From contig NZ_JAKZEU010000001.1 in the NCBI RefSeq assembly GCF_024359525.1, positions 248,001 through 312,000 on the forward strand: a stretch of DNA of 64,000 nucleotides, read 5' to 3'. The position numbers were made by a program, and so were the translations under genes. The notes under the pieces are model-generated. The model worked only from the letters and a program-made list of their open reading frames with translations, did not search any database and had not been told where the DNA came from. Source of the DNA: Paracoccus albicereus (GTDB taxonomy: Bacteria > Pseudomonadota > Alphaproteobacteria > Rhodobacterales > Rhodobacteraceae). Positions within the stretch are counted from its first letter, which is position 1. Each line of letters begins with the position of its first letter. Positions 34,721 to 43,476 of this stretch are shown piece by piece.

Positions 34721-36148
34721 ATGAATCTGCGCACCTTTTCCCTTGTTTTCGCGGCTTGCCCGGCGTTCCTGCCTGCTGCGGGTCTTGCGCAGGCGATCGC
34801 TCCCATCGGCACCGTGCCCGCCGCAGCCGCGCCTGCGACGACGACTGCACCTGCGCCGATCGATGAGGTCTTCAGTGCGGCAGATATCGAGGCCGCGACC
34901 TTCACCGGACAGGACCTTCCGTCAGGCCGGTCGGCGCTGACCGCCAAGGTGCAGATCATGCTGGACCGCTCCGGGACGTCGCCCGGCGTCGTGGACGGTT
35001 TCAAGGGCGGGATGAGCGAAAGCGCGATCATGGCGTTCGAACGTCGCGCCCGCCTGCCGATGGACGGCCGCTTGGACCAGCAGGTCTGGGATCTGTTGTT
35101 GCCCTACGCGGCAAGCCCGGTCACGCAGGATTACACGATCACCGAGGCCGACGCGCAAGGACTGGTCGATTCCATACCCGTCGACTACGCCGAGAAGGCT
35201 CAGATGGAGGAATTGGGCTATACCAGCATCGCCGAAAAGCTGGGCGAGCGGTTCCACATGGATGAAAAGTTCATCGGTGTGCTGAATCCCGGCGTGACGC
35301 TGGCGCCGGGGGTCACGATCAAGGTGATGGCCCCCTCGGCCCCCCTCAAGGGAGAGGTCGCGCGCATCATCGTGGACAAAGCGACGCGGCGCGTTGCGGG
35401 CTACAGTGCCGACGGAGAGATGCTGGTCGACTATCCAGCGACCATCGGATCCGACGCGACGCCTTCGCCCACGGGCGATCATGTGGTCGTCACCACCGCG
35501 TTCAATCCGAACTACACCTACAACCCCAACGTCAACTTCAAGCAGGGCGAAAACGACAAGGTTCTGACCATCCCACCCGGGCCCAACGGTCCGGTGGGTT
35601 CTGTGTGGATCGACCTCAGCAAGCCGACCTACGGGATCCACGGCACGCCGACGCCCTCGCAATTGTTCCGCAACCAGTCGAACGGCTGCGTGCGGCTGAC
35701 AAACTGGGACGCACAGGAGCTGGCAAAGATGGTCAAGCCTGGCGTCACACGGGTCGAATTCCTCAATCCCGGCGTGACCATCGCGGACGTGACCGGTTAT
35801 GCGCCCAGTGCCGCAACGGCTGCGGCCGAGACCGGCGTGCCGGCCGATGATGGGACGCTGGCAGACGCAACGCTGAACACCCCTTCGCTGCCCGATCCAG
35901 GCGCGGTCACCGCAGTCCCCTTGCCCGGCAACATCACACCCCTGCCCGCCGATGGCGGCGAAGGCACACCGAATCCCGGTGTCGTCCCGCTGCCGGATCA
36001 GACGGTCGGCCCCGCAGGCAATGTGATCGAGGACACGACCGAGATCGATACCGACCCTGCCGATCTCACGAACGACCCGCTGCTTGATGCGCTGAACAAC
36101 GCCTTGCGCAATCTGCCCGACGGCTCTGTTCCCGAGGCTCAGTACTGA
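34721..36148 (+). CDS. L,D-transpeptidase with peptidoglycan-binding domain
   Basis: This 475-residue periplasmic enzyme makes 3-3 peptidoglycan cross-links or attaches proteins to the wall. It has a signal peptide (MNLRTFSLVFAACPAF, cleavage near GLAQ), a peptidoglycan-binding-like helical domain (residues 75-125), and the YkuD domain from about 220. Catalytic residues appear in YGIHGTPTP (His307) and SNGCVRLTN (Cys323). The last 120 residues are low-complexity Pro/Gly/Asp-rich. A GGAGAG site supports the start. The next gene overlaps by one base and also acts on the wall. Confidence 0.92.
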   Translation: MNLRTFSLVFAACPAFLPAAGLAQAIAPIGTVPAAAAPATTTAPAPIDEVFSAADIEAATFTGQDLPSGRSALTAKVQIMLDRSGTSPGVVDGFKGGMSESAIMAFERRARLPMDGRLDQQVWDLLLPYAASPVTQDYTITEADAQGLVDSIPVDYAEKAQMEELGYTSIAEKLGERFHMDEKFIGVLNPGVTLAPGVTIKVMAPSAPLKGEVARIIVDKATRRVAGYSADGEMLVDYPATIGSDATPSPTGDHVVVTTAFNPNYTYNPNVNFKQGENDKVLTIPPGPNGPVGSVWIDLSKPTYGIHGTPTPSQLFRNQSNGCVRLTNWDAQELAKMVKPGVTRVEFLNPGVTIADVTGYAPSAATAAAETGVPADDGTLADATLNTPSLPDPGAVTAVPLPGNITPLPADGGEGTPNPGVVPLPDQTVGPAGNVIEDTTEIDTDPADLTNDPLLDALNNALRNLPDGSVPEAQY

Positions 36149-37155
36149 TGCGCGCGCGGGCCCCCGCGTTTGTCGTCTGGATTGTCGTCGGCGCACTGGG
36201 CCTGACCGCCGCCGTCGCACAGGAACCGCCGGCAGACCGACCGCCGACCGTCGAAGAGCCGCTGCCGGACCGGCCCGAAGCCGCGCCAGACACCGTTTCC
36301 GCGCCCGCACCCGAGGCAGCACCCGCGAGCCGTGTCGACGACGCAAGACCGCCCGTCAGACCAGAGGAGTCCGAGGCGGCGCCACCACCCGCGGCGCCGG
36401 AAACGCCGGAAACGCCGGAAGAGCCGGTGGCAGACGATGACAGTCCGGCAGTTCCCCCTTTGCCCGCCCAGCCGTCGCCCTTGTCGCTGGGCTCCCAGCT
36501 GACGCTGCCGACCGAAGCGCCCTTGGCCTTGGCTCAGGGCGGCTCGGTGCCGGCGACACCCTCGATCCCCGCGACGTTGCGCGAAAGCGACGCGGACTAC
36601 GCTGCCTGTTTGCGCAAGATCGACCGTCTGGGGGTGGGGTATACGGAGATCGAACCGATCACTGACCCCGAAGACCGCGACTGCGGCATCGCTCGTCCAC
36701 TACAGGTCGAGACGCTGCGCGGCGGCATCACCCTGGAAGGTGGCGCGCCGATGCGCTGCGAGACGGCGCTCGCCCTGGCCGAATGGACTCGTGACTTCGT
36801 TCTGCCCGCCGCCCGCCGCCTGCCGGATTCGCCGCGTCTGACCGGCTTGCAGCTCGGCAGCACCTACGATTGTCGCGGGCGCGTCGGCACCGGAGCGGAA
36901 GCACCGAAACTGTCGGAGCATGCGCTTGGCAACGCCATCGACATCATGGCCTTTGCGTTCGAGCAGGGCGAGCCGCTGGTCGTCACCCCGCGCGCCGAAA
37001 GCGGCGACATGGCGGAAGCGTTCCAGCGCGCCGTGCGCGGCAGCGCCTGCCTGTTCTTCACCACCGTCCTTGGCCCCGGTTCCAACGAGGCGCATGACGA
37101 TCATCTGCATCTGGACATCGCGGCGCGGAACGGCGGTTGGCGTCTTTGCGAATGA
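36148..37155 (+). CDS. Extensin-like family protein, LAS-type peptidase fold
   Basis: This 335-residue protein has a signal peptide (ending AAVAQ), a Pro/Ala/Glu-rich linker of about 120 residues and a C-terminal extensin-like domain. The motifs SEHALGNAIDIMAF (His258, Asp265) and DDHLHLD give the metal-ligand pattern of LAS metallopeptidases such as VanY, so it probably trims peptidoglycan or binds it. Four cysteines around the domain are typical of the family. It starts in a TGATG overlap with the L,D-transpeptidase gene, indicating joint control. Confidence 0.87.
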   Translation: MRARAPAFVVWIVVGALGLTAAVAQEPPADRPPTVEEPLPDRPEAAPDTVSAPAPEAAPASRVDDARPPVRPEESEAAPPPAAPETPETPEEPVADDDSPAVPPLPAQPSPLSLGSQLTLPTEAPLALAQGGSVPATPSIPATLRESDADYAACLRKIDRLGVGYTEIEPITDPEDRDCGIARPLQVETLRGGITLEGGAPMRCETALALAEWTRDFVLPAARRLPDSPRLTGLQLGSTYDCRGRVGTGAEAPKLSEHALGNAIDIMAFAFEQGEPLVVTPRAESGDMAEAFQRAVRGSACLFFTTVLGPGSNEAHDDHLHLDIAARNGGWRLCE

Positions 37156-37158
37156 CGC

Positions 37159-37890
37159 TCAGCGATTGACCCGCTCGATGTCGAGATAGGAAGGATCGAA
37201 GCGCGCCAGCTTGACCAGACCGGGCCAGTCGATGATCTCGACCTCGGTCCCGGTCCATCGGATCAGACGACGATCGCGCAGATCACGCACGGCCCGGTTG
37301 ATGTGGATCGGCGAATAGCCAAGGATGTCAGCCAGTTCGCGCTGCAGCAGCGGCAGGGTGAAGCGCAGCTTGTCTGCCGCCCCGACCAGGTTCAACCGCG
37401 TGTAAAGCTCGCACAGAAGATGAGCGAGATGCGCGCTGGATCGCAACGATGCCGCAGCCACCAACCACTGCCGATGCACCGCGGCGTCGATCAGCGTCGC
37501 CATCCACAAGAGCCGGGTCAGACGCGGAAAATTCTCGGTCACCTCGACCAGTTCCGCATGGCTGACGAATTCAACCTCGGCCGGACCAAGAGCCACGACC
37601 GAATGTTCCAATCCCGCCAGAACGAAGCCGTGCAGATCCACGAAGTCGCCGGGAACGTGCAATGCGGTGATGACCCGATCCTCGGGGCGCCCGGCCAGCG
37701 GATGCGACCGCGCGGACATGCCACGCAGCATCAGGCAACTGCGTTCAGTCACACGGTTGATCGGGACGATCGTCTCGCCGGGTGCGTAGCTGACCTGTTC
37801 GGTCTTCATCGCGCGAAGTCGGGCGAGATCGCGGTCCGACAGCGTGTCACGCCGCTGAAGATAGCGGATGAAGTATTCGCTGATCGCCAT
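37159..37890 (-). CDS. Crp/Fnr family transcriptional regulator
   Basis: The 243-residue product has an N-terminal cyclic-nucleotide-binding-like beta roll (MLRGMSARSHPL, HVPGDFVDLHGFVL) and a C-terminal helix-turn-helix (LPLLQRELADILGYSPIHINRAVRDLRDRRLI). It lacks the N-terminal cysteine cluster of oxygen-sensing FNR; only single cysteines are present. The signal is unknown. Its promoter region (37891-37972) contains TTGATCTAAG on the minus strand, one half of an FNR-type box. Confidence 0.88.
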   Translation of the reverse strand: MAISEYFIRYLQRRDTLSDRDLARLRAMKTEQVSYAPGETIVPINRVTERSCLMLRGMSARSHPLAGRPEDRVITALHVPGDFVDLHGFVLAGLEHSVVALGPAEVEFVSHAELVEVTENFPRLTRLLWMATLIDAAVHRQWLVAAASLRSSAHLAHLLCELYTRLNLVGAADKLRFTLPLLQRELADILGYSPIHINRAVRDLRDRRLIRWTGTEVEIIDWPGLVKLARFDPSYLDIERVNR

Positions 37891-37972
37891 TTTTCCCCCA
37901 ACCCGACAGCGGCAGAGCCTTGTTAAATCAAAAGATACCGCTGTCTGGCAACAACCGCGAGGCTAACTTAGA

Positions 37973-39334
37973 TCAATGACTTGCCGCCTGCTTCGTCGAA
38001 ACGGCGCGCCGTGTCGCGGCCGTTTGCGGCAGGCCACGCAAGGCATCACCCAAGGCCGCGAAGCTCGCCGAGGCGTCAGAGGTCCTTCGGCTGACAAAAG
38101 TATCGAGATGCGGCCACAGTCGGACCGCCTCGTCCAGCGCCTGATCCGCGCCGGGCGCGTAGAGACCGGCACGGATCATCAGCTCCGATTCGGCATAGGC
38201 ACCCATCGCGGCGCGCGCGCGACCGATCAGCGCATTCTCGGCCTCGCTTGCCGCGTGAGGCAACGCGCGAGAGACGGAGCGGACGACGTCGATCGCCGGA
38301 AAACGTCCGCGTTCGGCGATCGTCCGGTCCAGCACCACGTGACCATCCAGCACGCCCCGCAGGATGTCCGCAATCGGCTCGTCCATGTCCGATCCGGCTA
38401 CCAGAACGCTGAAGATGCCGGTGATATCCCCCGTCCCCTCCAGCCCCGGCCCCGAGCGTTCGGCAAGCGCCATGATCAGGTTCGAGACCGAGGGAGGAAA
38501 GCCGCGATAGCTGGCGGCCTCTCCTGCGGAGAGCGCAATTTCCCGATGAGCCTCGGCGAATCGGGTGATCGAGTCGGCGAGAAATAGGACGTGCTTGCCC
38601 TGGTCGCGAAAATGCTCCGCCACGCTCATCGCGGCCCAGGCACAGCGACGCCGAATCAAGGGTGACAGGTCGGATGTCGCGGCGACCACAACCGCCCGAG
38701 CCATCCCCTCAGGTCCCAGCGTCCGCTCCACGAATTCGCGAAGCTCGCGCCCCCGTTCGCCGATCATCGCGATCACCACGACATCCGCCTGAACCCCGCG
38801 TGCGAGGCCGGACAGCAGCGTCGACTTGCCCACGCCCGAGCCGGCGAAAAGGCCGATCCGCTGACCGCGCACCAGCGGCAGCATCGTATCGAAGACTGCA
38901 AACCCCGTATCGAGCCGCGCGCCCAACCGCTTGCGGCGAACTGCCGGCGGCGCGTCGGGGCGGAAGGGCCGTCTGACGATGCCTTGCCGCAGGGGTCTGC
39001 CGTCCAGCGGGCGGCCCAGAGGGTCTATGATCCGGCCGATCCAAAAATCGCAAGGCGCGATAGCTGGCGCATATTCCAGCGTGACCTCGGCCCCGATCGA
39101 CAGCCCCTCGACATGGCCTTCGGGCAAGATCTGCGCGTGGCGCTGTGACAGGCCCACAATCTCGCCCCCGACGGTCCCCGAAGGCATCGCGATGGCGACG
39201 CGATCGCCGACCGATGCGTGCGCGTTCAGGCCGCTGACGCTGATCAGGCCGGCACGGATCGTCTGTACCTCACCATGATGGCTGGCGAAGCGTACTTGGC
39301 CGATACGATGGGTGACTGATTCAACTTTATCCAA
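37973..39334 (-). CDS. fliI: Flagellar export ATPase FliI
   Basis: FliI powers early steps of flagellar type III export. The 453-residue product has Walker A GSGVGKSTLL, the IGERGREL region, Walker B VLFLADS and the type III ATPase signature PSVSNLIMALAERSG. The start is TTG (MDKVESVTHR), preceded by a strong GCAGGAGG site 9 bases away, which decides it. It diverges from flgB across 98 bases. Confidence 0.94.
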   Translation of the reverse strand: MDKVESVTHRIGQVRFASHHGEVQTIRAGLISVSGLNAHASVGDRVAIAMPSGTVGGEIVGLSQRHAQILPEGHVEGLSIGAEVTLEYAPAIAPCDFWIGRIIDPLGRPLDGRPLRQGIVRRPFRPDAPPAVRRKRLGARLDTGFAVFDTMLPLVRGQRIGLFAGSGVGKSTLLSGLARGVQADVVVIAMIGERGRELREFVERTLGPEGMARAVVVAATSDLSPLIRRRCAWAAMSVAEHFRDQGKHVLFLADSITRFAEAHREIALSAGEAASYRGFPPSVSNLIMALAERSGPGLEGTGDITGIFSVLVAGSDMDEPIADILRGVLDGHVVLDRTIAERGRFPAIDVVRSVSRALPHAASEAENALIGRARAAMGAYAESELMIRAGLYAPGADQALDEAVRLWPHLDTFVSRRTSDASASFAALGDALRGLPQTAATRRAVSTKQAASH

Positions 39335-39396
39335 ATCCCGAACCTCCTGCTCCGCGAAATCCCGGTTCCACGAAACGGTTTTTAAACCAATCGAGG

Positions 39397-39411
39397 TTAA
39401 GACCGGGTTTA
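39397..39411 (+). promoter_or_regulatory. CtrA-box-like element between fliI and flgB
   Basis: TTAA-N7-TTTA (39397-39411) is one mismatch from the CtrA consensus TTAA-N7-TTAA and lies 22 bases before flgB. A further TTAA is at 39381-39384. CtrA controls early flagellar genes in alphaproteobacteria, so this is a sensible but unproven site. Confidence 0.4.
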
Positions 39412-39432
39412 TCGAAACGGAGGAGAAGCCTC

Positions 39433-39825
39433 ATGTTTGACAGAATCGAAACGCTGCGGATGGCCAAGGCCATGACGAACCACGCGGCCGAGCGGCAGCG
39501 GATCGTGGCGCGCAATATCGCGAATGCGGACACGCCCGGATACGCGGCCGCCGATGTTCGGGGCTTCACCGAAAGCTATCGCAGCGACCCCGCCCGCTTC
39601 CAGATGCGGGCGACCGACCCGCGCCACATGAGCGATCCCGGCTGGGTCGTGTCCCGCACCCAGTTCGTCGAGGACGCGACCGGCGCCTCGCCCAACGGCA
39701 ATGCCGTCTCGATCGAGGATGAGATGGTGAAGATGGCCGATGTGAAGCGCGAACAGGACCTCGCGCTCGCCGTCTATCGCAACGGGCTCGACATCCTGCG
39801 CACCAGCCTTGGCCGCCGGGCCTGA
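39433..39825 (+). CDS. flgB: Flagellar proximal rod protein FlgB
   Basis: FlgB forms the proximal rod at the MS ring. The 130-residue product shows the axial-protein motif RQRIVARNIANADTPGYAA near the N-terminus and a C-terminal coiled region ending RTSLGRRA. A GGAGGAG site precedes the ATG. It is the first gene of the plus-strand flagellar operon and is 11 bases from flgC. Confidence 0.93.
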   Translation: MFDRIETLRMAKAMTNHAAERQRIVARNIANADTPGYAAADVRGFTESYRSDPARFQMRATDPRHMSDPGWVVSRTQFVEDATGASPNGNAVSIEDEMVKMADVKREQDLALAVYRNGLDILRTSLGRRA

Positions 39826-39836
39826 GGAGAACCGTG

Positions 39837-40229
39837 ATGAGCGACCCCGTCACCGCCACCCAGCTTGCCGCTTCCGGCATGAAGGCGCAGAGCGAACGCC
39901 TGCGCCGCGTCTCCGAAAACATCGCCAATGTCGATACGCCCGGCTATCGCCGCAAGCTGGTCGCCTTCGAGAGCCAGGTCGAATACGGCCGCCCCACCGG
40001 CGGCGTTCAGGTCTCTCGCACGATGCTCGACCAGACCGCGCTGCCTCAGATTTACGATCCCAGTCATCCGATGGCCGACGAGACCGGCTACTACCTCGGC
40101 TCGAACGTCGATCTGGTGATGGAGATCGCCGATTCACGCGAAGCCGCGCGAAGCTATGAGGCCAATCTCCGCGTCTTCGAACAATCCCGCCAGATGGGCA
40201 GCGCGCTCATCGATCTGCTTCGTCGCTGA
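39837..40229 (+). CDS. flgC: Flagellar proximal rod protein FlgC
   Basis: FlgC is the second proximal rod subunit. The 130-residue protein has AQSERLRRVSENIANVDTPG near the N-terminus and the C-terminal segment EAARSYEANLRVFEQ. The ATG at 39837 is preferred (MSDPVTATQ), after GAGGAGA; a GTG one codon earlier is possible. Confidence 0.93.
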   Translation: MSDPVTATQLAASGMKAQSERLRRVSENIANVDTPGYRRKLVAFESQVEYGRPTGGVQVSRTMLDQTALPQIYDPSHPMADETGYYLGSNVDLVMEIADSREAARSYEANLRVFEQSRQMGSALIDLLRR

Positions 40230-40240
40230 AAGGATTTCAG

Positions 40241-40516
40241 ATGATTACATCGGTAAATGCCGCCAACGCCTATGCCACCGCCCGCCGTGCGGTCGCCCCG
40301 TCCGAGGGCGGCCCCGATCTGGGTGCCGCGGTGGACGGGTTCGCCAAGGTCATGGCGCAGGCGGACCAGGTCTCCACGGGAGCCATGACTGGCGCCACCG
40401 CGACCCATGATCTGGTCACCCAGATCTCCGAAACCAAGCTGGCGCTGGAAGCTGTGGTCTCGATCCGGGACAAGGTCGTCGAAGCTTACCAGGAAATCCT
40501 GCGGATGCCGGTCTGA
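40241..40516 (+). CDS. fliE: Flagellar hook-basal body protein FliE
   Basis: FliE (91 residues) links the MS ring to the rod and is the first export substrate. The C-terminal helix KLALEAVVSIRDKVVEAYQE matches the family core (VSIRDKV, YQEILRMPV). Size and position between flgC and fliQ are as expected. Confidence 0.9.
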   Translation: MITSVNAANAYATARRAVAPSEGGPDLGAAVDGFAKVMAQADQVSTGAMTGATATHDLVTQISETKLALEAVVSIRDKVVEAYQEILRMPV

Positions 40517-40524
40517 GGCGGGCG

Positions 40525-40791
40525 ATGCAGGAAGCTGTCCTCTTCGACATGCTGCGCCAGGCGCTGATGATCTCGGTGCGCATCTCGGCCCCGCTTCTGT
40601 TCGTCGCCCTGGTTGCCGGCGTGATCATCGGTCTTTTCCAGGCGCTGACCTCGGTGCAGGAAATGACGCTGACCTTCGTGCCAAAGATCGGGCTGATGCT
40701 GATCGTCTTCTGGGTCTCGATGAGCTTCATGACCACCGCCCTGGCCGATTTCTACACCGGTCAGATCATTCCGCTGATCGCCGGAGGCTGA
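40525..40791 (+). CDS. fliQ: Flagellar export gate protein FliQ
   Basis: FliQ (88 residues) is part of the FliPQR export gate in the inner membrane. Two membrane helices are seen (residues 18-38 and 50-75), and the signature GLFQALTSVQEMTLTFVPKI is clear. It lies 8 bases after fliE; fliP and fliR are not in the window. Confidence 0.95.
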   Translation: MQEAVLFDMLRQALMISVRISAPLLFVALVAGVIIGLFQALTSVQEMTLTFVPKIGLMLIVFWVSMSFMTTALADFYTGQIIPLIAGG

Positions 40792-40794
40792 GCC

Positions 40795-41511
40795 ATGGAC
40801 AACGCCATCTACGCGTCGCTGACGCGCCAGTCCGGACTGATGCGCGAGATGCGCGTGGTCGCCAACAACATCGCCAACGCCAACACGACCGGTTACCGGC
40901 GCGAGGGCGTGATCTTCGCGGAACATCTGACCGCGCTTGATCGTCGTGGCGACACGCTCTCGATGGCCGATGCCCGCGGCCGGATGATCGACCTGCACCA
41001 GGGCGTCCTGTCCCAGACCAACGGCGCCTACGATCTGGCCATCGAGGGCGAGGGCTTCTTCATGGTCGCGACACCCGATGGCGACCGACTGACCCGCGCG
41101 GGTGCGTTCATGCCGTCGGCCGAGGGCGAGCTGATGAACGCGGATGGCCACCGCTTGCTGGATGGCGGCGGTGCGCCGGTCGTGGTGCCGGCAGGGCTGG
41201 GTCCGATTTCGATAGGACCGGACGGAACCTTGTCGGCCGAAGGCCAGCCCATCGCTCAGGTCGGCGTCTTCGCCGAGCCGCCGGGCGAGCAGATCACTCA
41301 TGACGGCGGCACCACCTTCGCCTTCGAGACCCAGCCCGAGGCGATCGAGAATCCGCGCGTCCGTCAGGGTTTCCTGGAAGAATCGAACGTCGATCCGGTC
41401 TTCGAGATCAGCCGCATGATCGAGGTCCAGCGCGCCTACGAACTGGGCCAGACCTTCCTTGACCGCGAGGATCAGCGGATCCGCTCGGTCATCTCTTCCA
41501 TGAGCCGTTAA
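40795..41511 (+). CDS. flgF: Flagellar basal-body rod protein FlgF
   Basis: FlgF is a distal rod subunit. The 238-residue product has the axial N-terminus MRVVANNIANANTTGYRREG and the C-terminal motif SNVDPVFEISRMIEVQRAYE, and lies directly before flgG. At 238 residues it is near the usual 240-250. It starts 3 bases after fliQ. Confidence 0.92.
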   Translation: MDNAIYASLTRQSGLMREMRVVANNIANANTTGYRREGVIFAEHLTALDRRGDTLSMADARGRMIDLHQGVLSQTNGAYDLAIEGEGFFMVATPDGDRLTRAGAFMPSAEGELMNADGHRLLDGGGAPVVVPAGLGPISIGPDGTLSAEGQPIAQVGVFAEPPGEQITHDGGTTFAFETQPEAIENPRVRQGFLEESNVDPVFEISRMIEVQRAYELGQTFLDREDQRIRSVISSMSR

Positions 41512-41523
41512 GGAGTTCGCCCG

Positions 41524-42309
41524 ATGAGAGCCCTTCAGATCGCCGCCACCGGCATGAGCGCCCAGCAGACCCGCGTCGAGGTGATTTCCAACAACCTCGC
41601 GAACATGTCGACCACCGGCTACAACGCCCGGCGCGCCGAATTCGCCGATCTGCACTACCAGCAGGCGACACGCCCGGGCAGCCTTACGGCATCCGATGGA
41701 ACCGTGGTGCCCGCAGGCGTGCAACTTGGCCTTGGCGTGCGCCCGACCGCCGTGACCATCAACCTCGCGCAGGGCTCGCTTGCCAATACGGGCGGCGATC
41801 TGGACGTGGCGATCGACGGTTTCGGCTATCTCGAAGTCGCACTGCCATCCGGCATTTCAGCTTATACCCGCGACGGCGGGCTAAAACGCTCGCCCGACGG
41901 GCTGATCGTGACGTCCGACGGCTACCCGGTCGCGCCGGGGATCACGCTTCCCGACGACGCGCGTTCGATCTCGATCAACGGATCGGGCGAGGTCTATGCC
42001 TATTTCACCGATCAGGTCGAACCCGAGATGCTGGGCCAGATCACGCTCGCCGGTTTCACCAACGAGAAGGGGCTGGAGGCGGTCGGCTCGAACCTGTTCC
42101 TCGAAACGCCTGCCTCGGGACCTGCACAGGTGAACACGCCCGGGATCGAGGGGCTGGGCACCCTGCGTCAGGGTTATCTGGAAGACAGCTCGGTCGACGC
42201 GGTTCGTGAGATCACCGAGCTGATCAAGGCGCAGCGCGGATACGAGCTGAACGCCAAGGTCATCACCGCCGCTGATCAGATGATGGGCGCCACGGTGCAG
42301 GTGCGATGA
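41524..42309 (+). CDS. flgG: Flagellar distal rod protein FlgG
   Basis: FlgG makes most of the distal rod. The 261-residue protein begins MRALQIAATGMSAQQTRVEV with NNLANMSTTGYNARR, and ends with the C-terminal rod motif SSVDAVREITELIKAQRGYE. A GGAGTT site precedes the ATG. The stop overlaps the flgA start. Confidence 0.95.
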   Translation: MRALQIAATGMSAQQTRVEVISNNLANMSTTGYNARRAEFADLHYQQATRPGSLTASDGTVVPAGVQLGLGVRPTAVTINLAQGSLANTGGDLDVAIDGFGYLEVALPSGISAYTRDGGLKRSPDGLIVTSDGYPVAPGITLPDDARSISINGSGEVYAYFTDQVEPEMLGQITLAGFTNEKGLEAVGSNLFLETPASGPAQVNTPGIEGLGTLRQGYLEDSSVDAVREITELIKAQRGYELNAKVITAADQMMGATVQVR

Positions 42310-42725
42310 TGCGGATGATCGCACTCATTGCAGTCTGCCTGCTGCCGGGAGTGGCGCAGGCGGGCGGATACGCCGCTGCACGCACGTTGCCTGCCGGCAC
42401 CGTCATCGCGCCCGAGGATCTGGTGGCCGAAGCCGGCACCCCCGCGCCGCTGGCCGAAGCCGTCGCGATGGTCGGTCTGCAGACGCGTGTCACCATCTAC
42501 GAAGGCCGCCGGGTCCTGCCCGCGCAACTGCGCGCGCCGGTCCTGGTCTCGCGCAACCAGATCGTGCGCCTGATCTATCGCGCCGGCCCTTTGCAGATCG
42601 AGGCCGAGGGTCGCGCGCTTGGCGAAGGTGCCGCCGGCGACCGGCTTCGCGTCATGAACACCGCCTCGCGCAGCACGATCGAGGCACAGGTCAACCCCGA
42701 CGGCACCGTCACCGTGCCGAACTGA
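42306..42725 (+). CDS. flgA: P-ring assembly chaperone FlgA
   Basis: FlgA is a periplasmic chaperone that helps FlgI form the P ring. The 139-residue product has a signal peptide (MMRMIALIAVCLLPGVAQA) and then an SAF domain (AARTLPAGTVIAPEDLV, TIYEGRRVLPAQL). It is short for the family, as is common in this flagellar type, which lacks the first domain. It overlaps flgG by four bases. flgI is not in the window. Confidence 0.88.
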   Translation: MMRMIALIAVCLLPGVAQAGGYAAARTLPAGTVIAPEDLVAEAGTPAPLAEAVAMVGLQTRVTIYEGRRVLPAQLRAPVLVSRNQIVRLIYRAGPLQIEAEGRALGEGAAGDRLRVMNTASRSTIEAQVNPDGTVTVPN

Positions 42726-42740
42726 ACGAACGGATCACCC

Positions 42741-43466
42741 ATGAAGCCCATACACATCCTTTGCCTCTGCCTTGCGCTCGGTGCCTGTTCGCGTGCCGCC
42801 AATGTCGGGCGCGCGCCCGACATGACGCCGCCGCGCGAAACGGAGGAGTTCCTCGCCATGACCAATCCCGAGCTGAACCTGATCCCCGACAGCGCCCGTC
42901 CCGAAGCCGCGGCTTCGCTGTGGGAAACCTCGCAAAGCTCTCTGGTGGGCGATCGCCGCGCGACCAGCCGCGGCGACATCCTGACGGTGGTGATCGAGAT
43001 CGACGACCGCGCAGAGATTTCGAATTCTTCGGGCCGGTCGCGGAACGCGAAGGAAAACGCCGGCATCCCGGCGATGGCGGGCATCCCGCAACGCCTGGAC
43101 CGCAAGCTACCCGAAGGCGCGAGCATGGCCGAACTGATGGAGGCCGACGCCTCTTCGACCTTCAAGGGCAGCGGCAACATCGCGCGGCGCGACAAGGTCA
43201 CGCTGCGCGTCGCGGCGACGGTGCTGGATCGGCTACCGAATGGCGTCCTGCACATCCAGGGCACGCAGGAGGTACGGGTCAATTTTGAGGTTCGCGAACT
43301 GACCGTATCGGGCTTCGTGCGTCCCTCGGACGTCAGCCGACAGAACGAGATCGAGTATGACCGCATCGCGGGCGCCCGAATTTCCTATGGTGGCCGGGGT
43401 CAGATCACCGATGTCCAGCAGCCGCGCTACGGCCAGCAGGTCGCCGACATCCTGTTGCCGTTCTGA
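42741..43466 (+). CDS. flgH: Flagellar L-ring lipoprotein FlgH
   Basis: FlgH forms the outer-membrane L ring. The 241-residue product has a lipoprotein signal with lipobox LGAC at residues 13-16. The beta-rich core shows GDRRATSRGDILTVVIEI, then TVLDRLPNGVLHIQGTQEVR and the C-terminal GRGQITDVQQPRYGQQVADI. All are family hallmarks. Confidence 0.94.
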   Translation: MKPIHILCLCLALGACSRAANVGRAPDMTPPRETEEFLAMTNPELNLIPDSARPEAAASLWETSQSSLVGDRRATSRGDILTVVIEIDDRAEISNSSGRSRNAKENAGIPAMAGIPQRLDRKLPEGASMAELMEADASSTFKGSGNIARRDKVTLRVAATVLDRLPNGVLHIQGTQEVRVNFEVRELTVSGFVRPSDVSRQNEIEYDRIAGARISYGGRGQITDVQQPRYGQQVADILLPF

Positions 43467-43476
43467 GGTCGGCGCG

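Noticed and set aside
37891-37975. FNR box upstream of the Crp/Fnr regulator
   Set aside because: Only one half-site (TTGAT, followed by CTAA) matches; the second half is GTTAG instead of ATCAA.
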